From Azophilus sp965116165 (lineage in GTDB: Bacteria; Pseudomonadota; Gammaproteobacteria; Pseudomonadales; Azotimanducaceae), in NCBI GenBank assembly GCA_965116165.1, contig OZ220484.1, positions 3,038,001-3,102,000 of the forward strand: a DNA stretch of 64,000 nucleotides, written 5' to 3'. Shown piece after piece: positions 1 to 8,448 of this stretch (positions are counted from its first letter, which is position 1; the number at the start of each line of letters is the position of its first letter). The notes under the pieces are model-generated. The model saw only the letters and a program-made list of their open reading frames with translations. It was not told where the DNA came from and ran no database searches. A program made the translations under genes and the position numbers.

Positions 1-1
1 T

Positions 2-409
2 CTGTTTCTTTCATGGATTAAAAGACGAGATGGTATTCTGGCATTTACAAAATCCGGAAAATTTTTTACCGAAATTCGAAAAAATAGTGCGGCAATGGAA
101 CTTATCCAAAGATATGAACAAGGTGGGCAACTGAAGAAAATGTCTGAGGAAGAGCTAACGTTCTCTAAAAATAAATTGATTGGAAAGCGTCACCGATCAA
201 ATGATTTTCATATCTTGTCATTAGCACTTGCAAGCGAAGCTAGAATCCTGTGCTCAAATGATGCTAATCTCCGTGAAGACTTTAAAGACAAAGACATTTT
301 GCCGCCTGTAGGACGTCGACCGCGAATACTGTATCCCTTTGGTGGCAGTCGTAAACAACGTCGTGCATTTTTGAATAGACAGCGCTGTACTGATCGGAAG
401 CAAAAATAG
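2..409 (+). CDS. PIN-domain protein, C-terminal part (5' end outside window)
   Basis: The frame is open from base 2, so the gene starts upstream of the window; the first internal ATG is at 95. The segment HRSNDFHILSLALA followed by ILCSNDANLREDFKD fits the C-terminal half of a PIN-type nuclease: a conserved Asp, a helix of small residues, then the SNDxxLxxDF element. PIN proteins of this kind are usually VapC-like toxins or stand-alone RNases, but no antitoxin is visible here. The C-terminus (KQRRAFLNRQRCTDRKQK) is strongly basic. The DNA is clearly more AT-rich than everything to its right, suggesting a transferred or mobile segment whose right boundary lies near 420. The family call is moderate; the exact role is unknown. 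Confidence 0.5.
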   Translation: MFLSWIKRRDGILAFTKSGKFFTEIRKNSAAMELIQRYEQGGQLKKMSEEELTFSKNKLIGKRHRSNDFHILSLALASEARILCSNDANLREDFKDKDILPPVGRRPRILYPFGGSRKQRRAFLNRQRCTDRKQK

Positions 410-431
410 TAAGTATTCTTATGTTTCCCGT

Positions 432-944
432 TCAGGCCGCGCCGGCCGCGACGCAACTCGCGCAGGTGCCCTCCACCTCGACCACGCGTCGTGTCACGCG
501 GTACCCAAGGACGGCGGCATCCTCGGCAAGCAACCGCTCGACCCGCGAATCCTCCAATTCGGCCGATGCCCCGCAGTCGTTGCAAATGAAGAACAGGCAA
601 TCATGCCAGCGCTCCGGATGCGCGCAGGGGATGTAGGCATTCCGGCTTTCGATCCTCGAGACGAGCCCCTGGGACATCAGGAACTCAAGCGCCCGGTAGA
701 CGGTGGGTGGCCCGATCGGGCGGGAGTCTCGAAGCTTGAGGGCTTCGATCAATTCATAGGCACCCGTCGGGCGACCGCTCTCCCAGAGCAGTTCCAGTAC
801 CTGGTGCCGCAGCTCTGTAAGCCGCACCCCGCGTGCGCTGCAGAGGGACATCGCCAGCGCAACCCGTTCAGCCGGCGCATGCTGCCCGCGGCAGTCGGGA
901 TCGGTACAGGGCTGGGGCTGGATCGACCGGGGCACCATGGCCAT
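432..944 (-). CDS. zur: Zinc uptake regulator Zur (Fur family)
   Basis: A 170-residue Fur-family repressor. The N-terminal winged helix spans roughly residues 25-95 (LTELRHQVLELLWESGRPTG, then PPTVYRALEFLMSQGLV). The dimerisation domain carries two Cys pairs, CNDC and CASC, that would hold the structural zinc, plus His/Cys-rich stretches. The N-terminal extension CTDPDCRGQH resembles Zur proteins, which tend to have extra Cys/His there, rather than Fur. The ATG at 944 is preceded by GAGGA at good spacing. A near-perfect palindrome lies about 22 bp upstream and may be its own operator. Zur represses zinc-uptake genes when zinc is sufficient. No znuABC genes are adjacent, although a ZIP transporter lies at 7.6-8.4 kb. 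Zur rather than Fur is inferred from the Cys pattern. Confidence 0.85.
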   Translation of the reverse strand: MAMVPRSIQPQPCTDPDCRGQHAPAERVALAMSLCSARGVRLTELRHQVLELLWESGRPTGAYELIEALKLRDSRPIGPPTVYRALEFLMSQGLVSRIESRNAYIPCAHPERWHDCLFFICNDCGASAELEDSRVERLLAEDAAVLGYRVTRRVVEVEGTCASCVAAGAA

Positions 945-965
945 ATTCCTCTTGCGTTAAGGTAG

Positions 966-983
966 GCAATGTTATAACGTTGC
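966..983. promoter_or_regulatory. Candidate Zur operator
   Basis: An 18-bp palindrome GCAATGTTATAACGTTGC with one mismatched pair, centred on GTTATAAC. This core resembles gammaproteobacterial Zur boxes (ATGTTATAnTATAACAT type). It lies immediately upstream of zur, where an autoregulatory site would be expected. Binding is inferred from sequence and position only. Confidence 0.5.
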
Positions 984-1306
984 TTCTCTTGATTGCAACG
1001 CCAATGCCAATGCCAACGCCAAAGCCATGCAGCCCGCCGCCTGGAAAAAGCTGAGGGATCCGTTCCCGATCTGGAAGTGGGCTGAGCCGTCGTGAGCGGT
1101 CCGTTGATATCCCCGGAAGGTGATTTCGTTGGCATGTCGGCCACATTCGGCACGGGCATTGAGACATGCGATGCGGCGGCGGGCCTCGCCGCCATCGGCA
1201 AGCCCGGCGTGGAACTCGTGATCTGGCGCCCTCCCCATGTTGACAGGTCGCGGGCTTGGACCCCGGGGAGGAGGTTCCGAAAGGTATCCGAGCTAGTGAG
1301 CTAGAA
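984..1306. other. Gene-free interval between zur and purN
   Basis: About 320 bp with no convincing gene. It contains a short run of ATGCCA/ACGCCA hexamer-like repeats (about 1002-1026). The small open frames have no recognisable similarity and no supporting ribosome-binding sites. It could hold a decayed gene, but nothing can be named. Confidence 0.4.
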
Positions 1307-1912
1307 CTACAACATCGTTTCGATCAGAGCGCGCAGCGTGTCGATCACCAGTTCCCGCTCGGCGATTTGGACGCGCTCCTCCAGGTCCGCCACGCTGTCG
1401 TGCGTCCAAACCGGCACCCGCGCCTGTGCAACAATGGGGCCGGTGTCGTAGTCGGCCTCCACGAAGTGTACGGTTGCTCCGGATTCGGTTTCTCCCGAAT
1501 CGAGTACGGCCCGATGCACGTTTCGGCCATAGAAGCCGCGCCCGCCGTGTTTGGGCAGCAGGGCGGGATGCGTGTTGAGGATGCGGCGCGGGAATGCGGC
1601 CAGGGTGTTTGCCCCCAGTTTTTTCATGTACCCGGCGAGCATGATCCAGTCGGCCTTGGCGTCGAGTAGCGCGTCCCGAATCGCGATATCCAGTTCGCCC
1701 GGTCCGGGGTGTGTCTTGCTACTCAGATGCAGCCGTTTGATGCCGGCTTTTGCCGCGCGCCGCAGCGCCAACGAACCACTATTGTTGCCGATGACCAGTA
1801 CGACCTCGGCCGGTAATCGACCCGTCCGGCAGGCGTCTAGTATGGCTTGCAGGATGGAGCCGCCATGTGATGCGAGAACGGCGATACGGGTCATGCCGCC
1901 AAAGTGCGCCAT
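1307..1912 (-). CDS. purN: Phosphoribosylglycinamide formyltransferase
   Basis: A 201-residue GART of the PurN family. It transfers a formyl group from 10-formyl-tetrahydrofolate to GAR in the third step of purine synthesis. The catalytic block is clear: ILNTHPALLP (Asn/His), then an HFV..DYDTGPI segment containing the catalytic Asp. The N-terminal phosphate loop reads ASHGGSILQAI instead of the textbook SGNGSNLQAI, so this is a slightly divergent member. Length matches the family (about 200-215). The start could be the ATG at 1912 or the one at 1894 (MTRIAVLAS); neither has a strong ribosome-binding site. It is not beside purM, which lies 49 kb away in the same window (50446-51492). Confidence 0.85.
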   Translation of the reverse strand: MAHFGGMTRIAVLASHGGSILQAILDACRTGRLPAEVVLVIGNNSGSLALRRAAKAGIKRLHLSSKTHPGPGELDIAIRDALLDAKADWIMLAGYMKKLGANTLAAFPRRILNTHPALLPKHGGRGFYGRNVHRAVLDSGETESGATVHFVEADYDTGPIVAQARVPVWTHDSVADLEERVQIAERELVIDTLRALIETML

Positions 1913-1943
1913 GCGCTCGTCTCAATTGGGACCATCTGCTTGA

Positions 1944-1985
1944 GGAACCTCTGGTTGATTCTGTGACCGCGACAGCCGATTTAAG
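1944..1985 (+). repeat. MITE-A, truncated left end
   Basis: About 42 bp matching the left end of MITE-A (GGAACCTCTG.TTGATTCTGT...) and stopping after the CCGATTTAA motif. No target duplication is visible. It lies between purN and the TRAP operon. Confidence 0.6.
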
Positions 1986-2061
1986 GAGCTTCTTTCAACA
2001 AACCAAACCACCCCATTTTGGGGAAGCGCCGATTCGTGATCACTTCCTGTAATGGGTCGGT

Positions 2062-3411
2062 TCATCGATACGCCTGCGCCGGCAGCCAGGTCACGACTGC
2101 CTGCCAGTTGAAAATGATGATGAGCCCAATCAATTGCAGCGCGACAAAAGGCGCCACGCCCCGATAGATGGTGCGCACATCCACTGCGGCGGGCGCCACG
2201 CCCTTGAGATAGAAGATGGAAAAACCGACCGGTGGCGTCAGAAAACTGGTTTGCAGGCAAACCGCGAACAACACCGTGAACCAAACCGGGTCAAAACCGA
2301 GATTGACGACCACGGGCGCAACCAGGGGCAGGATGATCAGGGTCAACTCGATCCAGTCGAGAAAGAACCCGAGCAGAAAGGTGGCAAGCAAGATGGCGAT
2401 GACGATGCCCGACGGACTGAACGGCAGATTCATCAGGGCGCGCTCGATCAATTCATCGCCCCCCAGGCCGCGCAATACCAGCGCGAAAGCCGTGGCGCCG
2501 AGCAGCACGCCAAAAATAAAGGCGGTTGTGCGGGTTGTTTCCACCAACACGGCCTTGACGACTCCGCCGTCAAGTTGCCGCCTGAGGAACGCGAGCAGCA
2601 TCGCCGCCGCCGCCCCAACGCCCGCGGCCTCCGTCGGCGTGGCCAGGCCGAAAAAGATGCTGCCGAGCACCGCAAGGATCAGCAGCGCGGGCGGCAGGAT
2701 TGCGGCAAACAGCGACCGGATGGCCCGCCAGTCGACCGCCTCATGTTCGCCCGCGGGCGCCTCCGCCGGGCGTATTTGAGCGTAGATGAGCAGATAGACG
2801 ACATACAGGCCGCCAAGCAGAATGCCGGGAAAAACGGCGCCCAGAAAGAGGTCGCCCACGCTCATGGCCATGCGGTCGGCCATCAGCACGAGCATGATGC
2901 TCGGCGGAATGAGAATACCGAGGGTGCCGACCGCGCAAACCGTTCCCGAGGCCAGGGAGCGGTTGTAGCCCTGGTTCAGCATGACCGGCAGGCCGAGCAG
3001 CGCCAGCAACACCACCGAGGCGCCGATAATGCCGGTGGTGGCGGCGAGCAGCACCCCGATTAGCGTGACGGTGACGGCTAGCCCGCCGCGCAGGCCGCCG
3101 AACAACCTCGAAAAACTCACCATCAGTTCGCGGGCGATGCCGGAACGGTCGAGCATCAGCCCCATGAAGATGAACATGGGCAAGGCCACCATCACCCAGT
3201 TTTCCATCACGCTCCAGGAGCGGTCCACCACCAGCGAGGTGTAGCTCCAGTCAATGGCGAAAGGAACCTGAAAATCGACGTTCAGCACGATGGCGAACGC
3301 CGTGAACAGAACGGCGAGACCGCCGAGTATCCAGGCCACGGGGAAACCGGTGAACACCAAGCCGATAAAGCTCAGGAACATGCAAAGCGCCAGGATTTCA
3401 TTCGGCTGCAT
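2062..3411 (-). CDS. dctM: TRAP transporter large permease (DctM)
   Basis: A 449-residue very hydrophobic protein with about 12 predicted membrane spans, matching the large subunit of tripartite ATP-independent periplasmic transporters. Typical features are the N-terminal LSFIGLVFTGFPVAWILGG, the Gly-rich loop GTVCAVGTLGILIPPSIML and the C-terminal LTPPVGFSIFYLKGVAP. It forms the ion-coupled translocation channel of a DctPQM uptake system for organic acids. It is the last gene of a minus-strand operon, 24 bp after dctQ. The substrate cannot be read from this subunit. Confidence 0.93.
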   Translation of the reverse strand: MQPNEILALCMFLSFIGLVFTGFPVAWILGGLAVLFTAFAIVLNVDFQVPFAIDWSYTSLVVDRSWSVMENWVMVALPMFIFMGLMLDRSGIARELMVSFSRLFGGLRGGLAVTVTLIGVLLAATTGIIGASVVLLALLGLPVMLNQGYNRSLASGTVCAVGTLGILIPPSIMLVLMADRMAMSVGDLFLGAVFPGILLGGLYVVYLLIYAQIRPAEAPAGEHEAVDWRAIRSLFAAILPPALLILAVLGSIFFGLATPTEAAGVGAAAAMLLAFLRRQLDGGVVKAVLVETTRTTAFIFGVLLGATAFALVLRGLGGDELIERALMNLPFSPSGIVIAILLATFLLGFFLDWIELTLIILPLVAPVVVNLGFDPVWFTVLFAVCLQTSFLTPPVGFSIFYLKGVAPAAVDVRTIYRGVAPFVALQLIGLIIIFNWQAVVTWLPAQAYR

Positions 3412-3435
3412 TGACGTGTCTAGTGTCCGGTCGGG

Positions 3436-4014
3436 CTAGTCCGCAGGGGTCGGTGCATCGGGTGTGCCGTTGGGGGCTAGGAACAGGAAGGTCCAGACCC
3501 TGGATAGCCGCGACAGGGCGGCCAGCAACAGCAGCAGGAAGCCCAGCGGCAACATCGCCTTGATTGCCCACCGGAAGGGCAGCCCGCCGGGCGAGGCGGA
3601 AACCTCGCTGAACTCGAAGCTGGCGCCCACAAAGGGCAGGCTGTAAATCAGTACCACGCCGGCGAACGGCAACAATAGCAGCAGCAGGCCATACAACTCG
3701 ATCCAGGCTTTCAGGGTGGGGGAAAAGCGCTCGTGGAGCACATCGACACGAATGTGGGCGTCCTCCCCGAGCGCGTGGCCGAGCCCGAGCAGAAAGCCGG
3801 TGGCGTAGATATGCCATTGAATTTCCTCGAACTCGATGCGTCCCTCGCCGAAGGCGTAGCGCAGCAGCACATTGGCGACGATGACGGCGATAAGCGCAAG
3901 CCACAGCCAGGCCGACCACTGGCCGACTTTGGACAAGAGCGGCTCGATTGCGCGGGACAACCGCGTATGCGGTAGTTCAAGCGGCGCCGCGCAGTGCGAT
4001 GGTTCGCTGTTCAT
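3436..4014 (-). CDS. dctQ: TRAP transporter small permease (DctQ)
   Basis: A 192-residue protein with four hydrophobic segments. It has the characteristic DctQ sequence around FEEIQWHIYATGFLLGLGHA followed by DAHIRVDVL. DctQ partners DctM in the inner membrane and couples the periplasmic binding protein to transport. The frame is open further upstream, but the added residues would be Arg/Gly-rich and would overlap dctP. The ATG at 4014 gives a normal N-terminus and a 44-bp gap to dctP. Second gene of the dctPQM operon. Confidence 0.9.
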   Translation of the reverse strand: MNSEPSHCAAPLELPHTRLSRAIEPLLSKVGQWSAWLWLALIAVIVANVLLRYAFGEGRIEFEEIQWHIYATGFLLGLGHALGEDAHIRVDVLHERFSPTLKAWIELYGLLLLLLPFAGVVLIYSLPFVGASFEFSEVSASPGGLPFRWAIKAMLPLGFLLLLLAALSRLSRVWTFLFLAPNGTPDAPTPAD

Positions 4015-4058
4015 CAAGTGGTTCGATGCCACAATTATGGATTTGTTCGGGTTTTTCC

Positions 4059-5198
4059 CTAGAAATCCCTTGGCAGGTAGGCGCGGGCCTTCCAATGGGC
4101 GTAGTTGTCGCGGAAGGCGGTTTGCGAGGCCAGAATGGTGGCGAAATCCGCATCCTTGGCCGCTTCTTCGGCGAGTACGGTTTCCGTGATGCGTTGCAGT
4201 TCGCGCAACACATCGTCGGGCAGTGTTTCCGCCGTCACGCCTATGTCGGGGAAGCCGGCGATCACCGCCCCCTGCAGCGCCTCGCTGCGGGCCAGATTGC
4301 GCGCCACGCCCGCGGTGCATGCCATCTCAATCATTGCCCGATCAGCCTGGGATGTCTGTTGCCAGATGTCCCTGTTCACCGTCAAATGGGATGCTGTTGC
4401 GGGCTGGTGCCAGCCGGGGTAGTAGTTGTAGGTGGCCACGCGATTGAATCCCAGGGCCTGATCGACGATGGGCAGGGCGTACTCCGAGGCGTCGATGGCG
4501 CCCTTTTCCAGCGCCTGAAAAATCTCGCCGCCCGGCAGCATGGTGACGGATGCGCCGGCGCGCTCGATAACCTTGCCGCCGATGCCGGCGAAGCGAATTT
4601 TCAGCCCGCTCACATCGGCCAGGCTGCGCACCGGTTCGCGGAACCAGCCGGCGGTTTCCGGGCCGGTCAGGCCGCAAAGGATGATGTGGATATTCTGCTT
4701 GGCGTACAGTGCCCGGCCCACCTCGCGGCCTCCGGCATCGAACCACCAGGCGGTGTATTCCCAAGGCTCCATGCCGAATGGCACGGCACCGAGCAACGCC
4801 GAGGCGGGGGTACGGCCCTGGTCGTAGCCAAGCCAGGTATAGCCGGCCTCCACCTTGCCGTCGCGCACCGCCTCGTTGATGCCGAATGGCGGCACCACTT
4901 CGCCGGGCTCGAAGAGGCGGATGTCGATGGCGCCGTCGCTGGCCTTGCGCAGCGTGTCGACGACATGGGTGGGATTCTCGCCGAGCACCGGCATGGTTGT
5001 TTGAAACGACAGCGGCACCCGCCAGTGCACGCGGCGGATTGCCTCGTCTCCCGCGGGGCCGGGCGAGTCCGCAACGCCGCCGTCGTTGGATGGCCCGTCT
5101 CCGACGGGGCGTACCGCGAGGCTGCCGATCATACCAATCAGAAAAGCGGCAACGACGGCCACCGCCGCCGAGGCGTTTGTGATTTTGCTGCGACCCAT
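4059..5198 (-). CDS. dctP: TRAP transporter substrate-binding protein (DctP)
   Basis: A 379-residue periplasmic receptor. A hydrophobic N-terminal segment (residues about 8-30) acts as signal or anchor and is followed by a Gly/Asp-rich linker. The mature part has DctP landmarks: VHWRVPLSF, then GLKIRFAGIGGKVIERAGAS with the conserved Arg expected to bind the substrate carboxylate, then the GGEIFQALEKGAIDASEY region. The YYPGWHQPATASHL segment resembles the 2-oxoacid/mannitol-type (TakP-like) branch, so a carboxylate substrate is a reasonable guess. It is the first gene of the operon dctP-dctQ-dctM. Confidence 0.9.
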   Translation of the reverse strand: MGRSKITNASAAVAVVAAFLIGMIGSLAVRPVGDGPSNDGGVADSPGPAGDEAIRRVHWRVPLSFQTTMPVLGENPTHVVDTLRKASDGAIDIRLFEPGEVVPPFGINEAVRDGKVEAGYTWLGYDQGRTPASALLGAVPFGMEPWEYTAWWFDAGGREVGRALYAKQNIHIILCGLTGPETAGWFREPVRSLADVSGLKIRFAGIGGKVIERAGASVTMLPGGEIFQALEKGAIDASEYALPIVDQALGFNRVATYNYYPGWHQPATASHLTVNRDIWQQTSQADRAMIEMACTAGVARNLARSEALQGAVIAGFPDIGVTAETLPDDVLRELQRITETVLAEEAAKDADFATILASQTAFRDNYAHWKARAYLPRDF

Positions 5199-5253
5199 GT
5201 TCTATAATTCCCTTCCTAATCAAGGGTTCCGCTAGGCGAATTGACCATGCGGC

Positions 5254-5298
5254 GTTGGCTCGGAGCCAATTTTCGAGCATTGCCGCACTTGGCGGGAA
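5254..5298 (+). repeat. Repeat G, uninterrupted copy
   Basis: A ~45-bp sequence (TTGGCTCGGAGCCAATTTTC, then GAGCATTGCCGCACTTGGCG). It recurs at 29678-29695 plus 29912-29944, where element F splits it. This copy is therefore the empty-site reference for that insertion. It lies in the divergent gap between dctP and the DUF805 gene. Confidence 0.65.
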
Positions 5299-5326
5299 GT
5301 GCCGCCCGCGCCCAGTTCGGCTCGTG

Positions 5327-5332
5327 TATAAT
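5327..5332 (+). promoter_or_regulatory. Candidate -10 box of the DUF805 gene
   Basis: A perfect TATAAT preceded by TG one base upstream (extended -10-like context) and ending only 8 bp before the GTG start at 5341. No convincing -35 is seen at standard spacing. If used, the transcript would be nearly leaderless. Confidence 0.4.
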
Positions 5333-5340
5333 GTCGAACT

Positions 5341-5784
5341 GTGACGCAACCGTCGGCTCCGGCCTTTGGTTCCGAGGTGATCCAATTGAGATGGTATCTG
5401 GCCGCATTTAGGAAGTTCGCCGATTTCGAGGGGCGTGCGCGCCGCAAGGAATATTGGTTCTTCACGCTCTTCAACGTCATATTCCTGTGGTTCGCGAATT
5501 TCCTGGACTGGTTCCTTGACACGGACATGCTGTTTGGCCCGATGCCCTTTTATTTGGGGCTCTTCTCGACCTTGTACGCCCTCGCCATGATCCTGCCGGC
5601 CCTTGCCGTAACCGTGCGCAGGCTCCACGACACCGATAGACGGGGTTGGTGGATTTTGCTCGCGTTCATACCTTGGGGCATAACGCAACTTTGGTTGCTG
5701 GTCCTTTGCGCACTCGACGGCCACCCGGGAGAGAACCGGTTTGGCGCCGACCCGAAGCTGGATCCGAGGCTGGCGGCACCGTAG
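5341..5784 (+). CDS. DUF805 family membrane protein
   Basis: A 147-residue protein starting at GTG. It shows the DUF805 pattern: FADFEGRARRKEYWFF near residues 26-41, several membrane segments, and the conserved VRRLHDTDRRGWW motif at about residue 97. The C-terminus ends in a soluble PGENRFGADP tail, also typical. DUF805 proteins are inner-membrane proteins of unknown function. It is transcribed divergently from dctP and converges with the HIT gene. Confidence 0.88.
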   Translation: MTQPSAPAFGSEVIQLRWYLAAFRKFADFEGRARRKEYWFFTLFNVIFLWFANFLDWFLDTDMLFGPMPFYLGLFSTLYALAMILPALAVTVRRLHDTDRRGWWILLAFIPWGITQLWLLVLCALDGHPGENRFGADPKLDPRLAAP

Positions 5785-5823
5785 CGAGGCTGGCGGCTTC
5801 CGGAGCGCCGAACAAAAACATCC

Positions 5824-6258
5824 CTATATCGCATCTATCGCGTCAAGCTGAGCGCGGATCCGCGCCGCCTGGCGGGCCAGTTCCGACGCATCGGCCATGT
5901 TGCGCGCATGCAAAGGTAATTCCAGGCCGCCCTCTCGGGGAATGATATGAAAATGGATGTGGAACACCGTCTGCCCGGCATCGGCCCCGTTGAGCTGGGC
6001 GATCATAATGCCGGGGGGATTGAACGCCGCCCGCACCGCGCGGGCCACCCGCCTGGTCGCGACAATCAGTTCGGACAGACCCTCGTTGCTCAGCTCGAAC
6101 AGGTTCTCCGCCGGCTCCCGCGGAATGACCAACGTGTGGCCGGGCGCCTGGGGCATCAAATCCATGAAGGCCAGGCAGTTCTGCTCGTCGAGCACCACAT
6201 GCGCGTTCGCCTCGCCGCGCAGGATTTTCGCGAAGATGTTGTTTGGGTCGTAGGCCAT
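5824..6258 (-). CDS. HIT family hydrolase
   Basis: A 144-residue histidine-triad protein. The signature HIHFHIIP (HxHxH) follows NGADAGQTVF, as in HinT/Fhit-like nucleoside phosphoramidate or dinucleotide polyphosphate hydrolases. The N-terminus NIFAKILRGE and the middle PQAPGHTLVIPREP are standard for the HIT fold. The chosen ATG at 6258 begins MAYDPNNIF; the frame continues 17 codons upstream, but that extension is not conserved-looking. Confidence 0.9.
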   Translation of the reverse strand: MAYDPNNIFAKILRGEANAHVVLDEQNCLAFMDLMPQAPGHTLVIPREPAENLFELSNEGLSELIVATRRVARAVRAAFNPPGIMIAQLNGADAGQTVFHIHFHIIPREGGLELPLHARNMADASELARQAARIRAQLDAIDAI

Positions 6259-6330
6259 GGGCAGCGTAATTTGAACTGTGGCGATACAGTATACTAGCTG
6301 CGGGCGCAATGTCCGCCGTCATGGGTTTAT

Positions 6331-7560
6331 GTGAGCAACGACGACACCAAAATATCTCCATTTGTCCCCGGGACAGGGGCGATTCCACCCGTATTGGCGG
6401 GAAGGCAATTTCACCAGCGTGTGCTGATGGAGCAATGCGACCGGTTGACCGCCAGCAAGGGCGGAACAGCTCCCGTGGTCCTGATCGGTCCCCGCGGGAA
6501 CGGCAAGACAGCGCTACTGAACTGGTTTGCCAATAGCCTTTCAAAAAAAAGTGTCGATGTTGAGCACACAACCCCCGTCGAACTGCCCACTGTCGACGCT
6601 CTGCTGCGCCGAGTCCGTGGACGAAGATCATTCAGCGAGATGGTTAATGTATCGGCTTGGTTGCGCGCCGATGTGGACAACAAAATGATGGGGGTCTCCG
6701 GCAGTGGCGGAGTAGCCGCGAAGACCTCGAAAAGTAAGATATTGCCCGACCTGGTGAGAACCATTGGGTCGAGGACCAAGGCGACACCGAGCAAGTCCCG
6801 ACCCCTTGCGCTGCTGATCGACGAGGCGCATACGATGGATCCCGCCATAGGACGAATGCTGCTCAACGCCGGGCAGATTGCCTCGGAACGTGTTCCCTTT
6901 CTCCTTGCATTGGCGGGCACACCGGATCTGCAAAATACCTTGGGAAGAATGCAGGCGACCTTTTGGGAGCGCTGCAATGCTCTGCCACTCGATGTACTGA
7001 AGCCCGAAGACGTTAAAGAAGCCTTGGAGACCCCCCTCGAAAAGAGTGGCATAACCCTTTCCGATCAGTCATGGCGGCGGGTCATCGAAGAGAGTCAGGG
7101 CTACCCGTTCTTCGTACAACTGTGGGGCAATGAACTCTGGAAGTATGGGGTTCAACAGATGGAAGACGGGGACAAGGATCGTATTGCGCTTTCAGTCATG
7201 GATTTGGATGCCGCCGGAACCCTCGTCACCACGCGAAAATTGCAATTCTACTCGGGCCGACTCACCGAGCTGACCGATCAAAACGTGCTGCCGGTGGCCA
7301 GGAAGGTTGCCGAGTATTTTCTCGCGAAGCAGCCCGCTCCCCGTCCCCGATACGATCAAATGCTGGCAAAGGTCCAAGAGGTCGTCGGTGACGGGGACAA
7401 CGCGAGGAGCGCCCTGCAAACGCTTTCGCACCGTGGGTTTGTCTGGTGCCCGGAGGACAAATGGAAACCGGGGATACCGAGTTTGATGCGATATATCACA
7501 TCGGCCTCCGGTGACCCGAAGCCGAAGGATTCATCCGCTCAGGAAGCTCCCGGTCCCTAA
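6331..7560 (+). CDS. AAA ATPase, stand-alone
   Basis: A 409-residue P-loop ATPase with Walker A GPRGNGKTALL at about residues 52-62 and Walker B LALLIDEAH at about 160. A sensor-like LALAGTPDL follows. This layout fits the ExeA/ORC-like AAA group (P-loop, helical lid, then a winged-helix-like C-terminus). The central loop MMGVSGSGGVAAKTSKSK replaces the compact region seen in shorter relatives. It starts at GTG. No partner gene identifies a pathway, and the tail after residue 390 is disordered. The stop codon TAA is followed directly by the end sequence of repeat D (CCCGACCTATTCGTG), so the 3' boundary may have been shaped by that repeat. Function unknown. Confidence 0.7.
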   Translation: MSNDDTKISPFVPGTGAIPPVLAGRQFHQRVLMEQCDRLTASKGGTAPVVLIGPRGNGKTALLNWFANSLSKKSVDVEHTTPVELPTVDALLRRVRGRRSFSEMVNVSAWLRADVDNKMMGVSGSGGVAAKTSKSKILPDLVRTIGSRTKATPSKSRPLALLIDEAHTMDPAIGRMLLNAGQIASERVPFLLALAGTPDLQNTLGRMQATFWERCNALPLDVLKPEDVKEALETPLEKSGITLSDQSWRRVIEESQGYPFFVQLWGNELWKYGVQQMEDGDKDRIALSVMDLDAAGTLVTTRKLQFYSGRLTELTDQNVLPVARKVAEYFLAKQPAPRPRYDQMLAKVQEVVGDGDNARSALQTLSHRGFVWCPEDKWKPGIPSLMRYITSASGDPKPKDSSAQEAPGP

Positions 7561-7575
7561 CCCGACCTATTCGTG
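7561..7575 (+). repeat. Repeat D terminal fragment
   Basis: Fifteen bp CCCGACCTATTCGTG identical to the end of repeat D at 31879. It starts on the base after the ATPase stop codon. It is short, so chance similarity is not excluded, but the same arrangement (stop codon then CCCGACC) occurs at 59208. Confidence 0.4.
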
Positions 7576-7590
7576 GGTGGGGATGCGCCC

Positions 7591-8448
7591 CTACATCCAG
7601 ATACCCAATACGGCCATGCTGCCCAATCCCGCAAGCACGAGCAGGAATTTGAACAATCGGTCCTCATCGCGAATCGGCATGGCGACATCGCCCTCTCCCA
7701 TGAGGGCGCTGCTCACCCAACGAGCGACGCGGTCGTCGAAGCGGGACATCTCGGAGTCAATAACATCCAGAATCGCCACATAGATGAACGTTCCCGCCGC
7801 GAGGGCGTTGAAGGCGCCCTCGATGGTCGTTGCCCCATCCCCCTGAAGCATGTTGGCGGCCGCCGTACCGAGCAGGATTCCCAGTGGCGTCATCAACACA
7901 AAGATACCCAGAATAAGCCTGAGACGCGCCTGATCGGCCCCGGCGGAGCGGGCGCCAACCATCAGGGCAAAGGCGGCGGAACCCTTGTGGAAGAGAATGC
8001 CGAGCATAACCAGCACCGAGGCGGCGACTTCGGGCTCAAGCCCAAGGGCGATACCCGCGATGATGGAATGAATCGACAGCACCACCAATAAGACATAGGG
8101 ATAAATGGGCTGCCGCGCCACTCCAACCGAACCGGACTCGTTGTTGCGGATGGCCTCGAACAACACCCGGTCGATTAGTAGAAGGACGGCGACCCCAACC
8201 GCCGCCAACAGCGCGGCCAGGGGATATGCCGTCACATCGCCGAGCGCCTCCGCGGCTTCCGGGAGCAAATGCATGAATCCCGCCCCGAGAAAGATGCCGC
8301 CCGCCAGGGCATTTCCCAACGACAGGAAACGCTGGCCCTCTCCACGGCGAGCGGCCAGCAACGGAATGATGCCGCCCAGAATGCCGATGGCAAGAGTCGA
8401 CAGGGCGGCCACGATTTTGACAGCGAGCAGGGACACGGTACGGCCCAA
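7591..8448 (-). CDS. ZIP family metal transporter
   Basis: A 285-residue protein with about eight membrane segments. The metal-binding helices carry the ZIP signatures HSIIAGIALGLE (helix IV) and FHKGSAAFALMVG (helix V), and HLLPEAAEAL lies in the second span. ZIP carriers import Zn(II), Fe(II) or Mn(II). The TTG start sits directly after the pntB stop codon; a GTG four codons later (8436) is an equally plausible start. Its tight linkage to the transhydrogenase operon suggests co-transcription. Zinc as substrate is an inference, and nothing in the flanking DNA looks like a Zur box. Confidence 0.85.
   Translation of the reverse strand: MGRTVSLLAVKIVAALSTLAIGILGGIIPLLAARRGEGQRFLSLGNALAGGIFLGAGFMHLLPEAAEALGDVTAYPLAALLAAVGVAVLLLIDRVLFEAIRNNESGSVGVARQPIYPYVLLVVLSIHSIIAGIALGLEPEVAASVLVMLGILFHKGSAAFALMVGARSAGADQARLRLILGIFVLMTPLGILLGTAAANMLQGDGATTIEGAFNALAAGTFIYVAILDVIDSEMSRFDDRVARWVSSALMGEGDVAMPIRDEDRLFKFLLVLAGLGSMAVLGIWM

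Noticed and set aside
1999..2024. Intrinsic terminator at CCCCATTTTGGGG between dctM and purN
   Set aside because: The stem is only four to five pairs with no T run; too weak to call.
3436..4320. A longer dctQ starting at 4320
   Set aside because: The extra 102 residues are Arg/Gly-rich, overlap dctP and are not part of the DctQ family.
4342..5724. A 460-codon minus-strand frame covering dctP and DUF805
   Set aside because: Arg-rich composition with no hydrophobic or conserved motifs; dctP is clearly coded in the other frame.
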